Below are positions 5,390 to 5,482 of a DNA stretch of 5,482 nt, piece after piece. Under the pieces are notes generated by a model, which did not search any database, was not told the DNA's origin, and saw only the letters and a program-made list of their open reading frames with translations. Numbering within the stretch: the stretch's first letter is position 1; every line of letters starts with the position of its first letter. Both the position numbers and the translations under genes were made by a program. Source of the DNA: a bacterium (GTDB taxonomy: Bacteria; 4484-113; JAGGVC01); assembly GCA_039961635.1 (NCBI GenBank), contig JABRWB010000078.1:1-5482 (forward strand). The letters are read 5' to 3'.

Positions 5390-5482
5390 CGGTGATTGTT
5401 ATGTTTGCAAGGCTATCAAGTGTCCATCCATCCCAATATGTCACCTTGGCTTTAATCGTGAATTGCCCCGGGATAGTGTATA
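5361..5482 (-). CDS. C-terminal end of a second PKD-like lipoprotein (cut by window edge)
   Basis: The minus strand encodes 39 residues and a TGA stop (5363-5361). Its 5' part lies outside the window. The frame reads YTIPGQF, then KVTYWDG, and ends LPPEDAGS. It aligns with the tail of the lipoprotein at 1800-2279 (YLIPGKY, AVYWDG, LPPEDAGS), with one residue missing between YWDG and the end. The Y-x-I-P-G-x-[YF] and YWDG elements are the last strands of a PKD-like beta-sandwich. Its role is presumably the same surface function as its paralogue. Whether an S8 protease also precedes it cannot be seen here. It is convergent with the gdhA operon. Confidence 0.82.
   Translation of the reverse strand, partial: YTIPGQFTIKAKVTYWDGWTLDSLANITITVLPPEDAGS

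Overview
The window looks like bacterial chromosome: strong Shine-Dalgarno sites (AAGGAG type) sit before nearly every gene, two or three products look like lipoproteins, and genes are packed into short operons with GC-rich terminator-like hairpins. Composition is uneven. The left 2.3 kb is moderate in GC (positions 661-720 are 45% G+C by hand count) and the gdhA region is GC-rich (positions 4561-4620 are 70%). I cannot place the organism from this DNA. A GC-rich, possibly uncultured bacterium is an inference only.

Left block (1-2359, + strand). A large subtilisin-family (S8) protease has a complete Asp/His/Asn/Ser active site and an acidic tether. It is followed directly by a small lipoprotein with a PKD-like beta-sandwich signature. 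The protease's natural start appears to be ATG at 13, which has its own SD, but a run of nine Gs (42-50) puts that start out of frame with the body. Eight Gs would give a convincing signal peptide. This is either a homopolymer error or a phase-variable switch in its OFF state.

Middle (2360-3511). About 450 nt of non-coding DNA with several short dyads precedes two small cysteine-rich proteins. These carry three copies of a CxxC-x5-C-x(11-12)-C module and end at a terminator-like hairpin.

Right block (3546-5278). gdhA, full length at 447 aa with all expected catalytic residues, is followed 17 nt later by an unrecognised 123-aa alpha/beta protein, apparently in the same operon.

Right edge (5281-5482). 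The minus strand holds the last 39 codons of a second PKD-like lipoprotein, a paralogue of the one at 1800-2279. Its final codons and the 80 nt beyond its stop form a 109-nt inverted copy (85% identical, no gaps) of the corresponding stretch at 2251-2359. Most of the rest of the proteins' shared tail is far more diverged. The non-coding 3' flank is therefore better conserved than the gene body, and the housekeeping block lies between two inverted copies. This repeat, together with the poly-G switch, is the most unusual content of the window.
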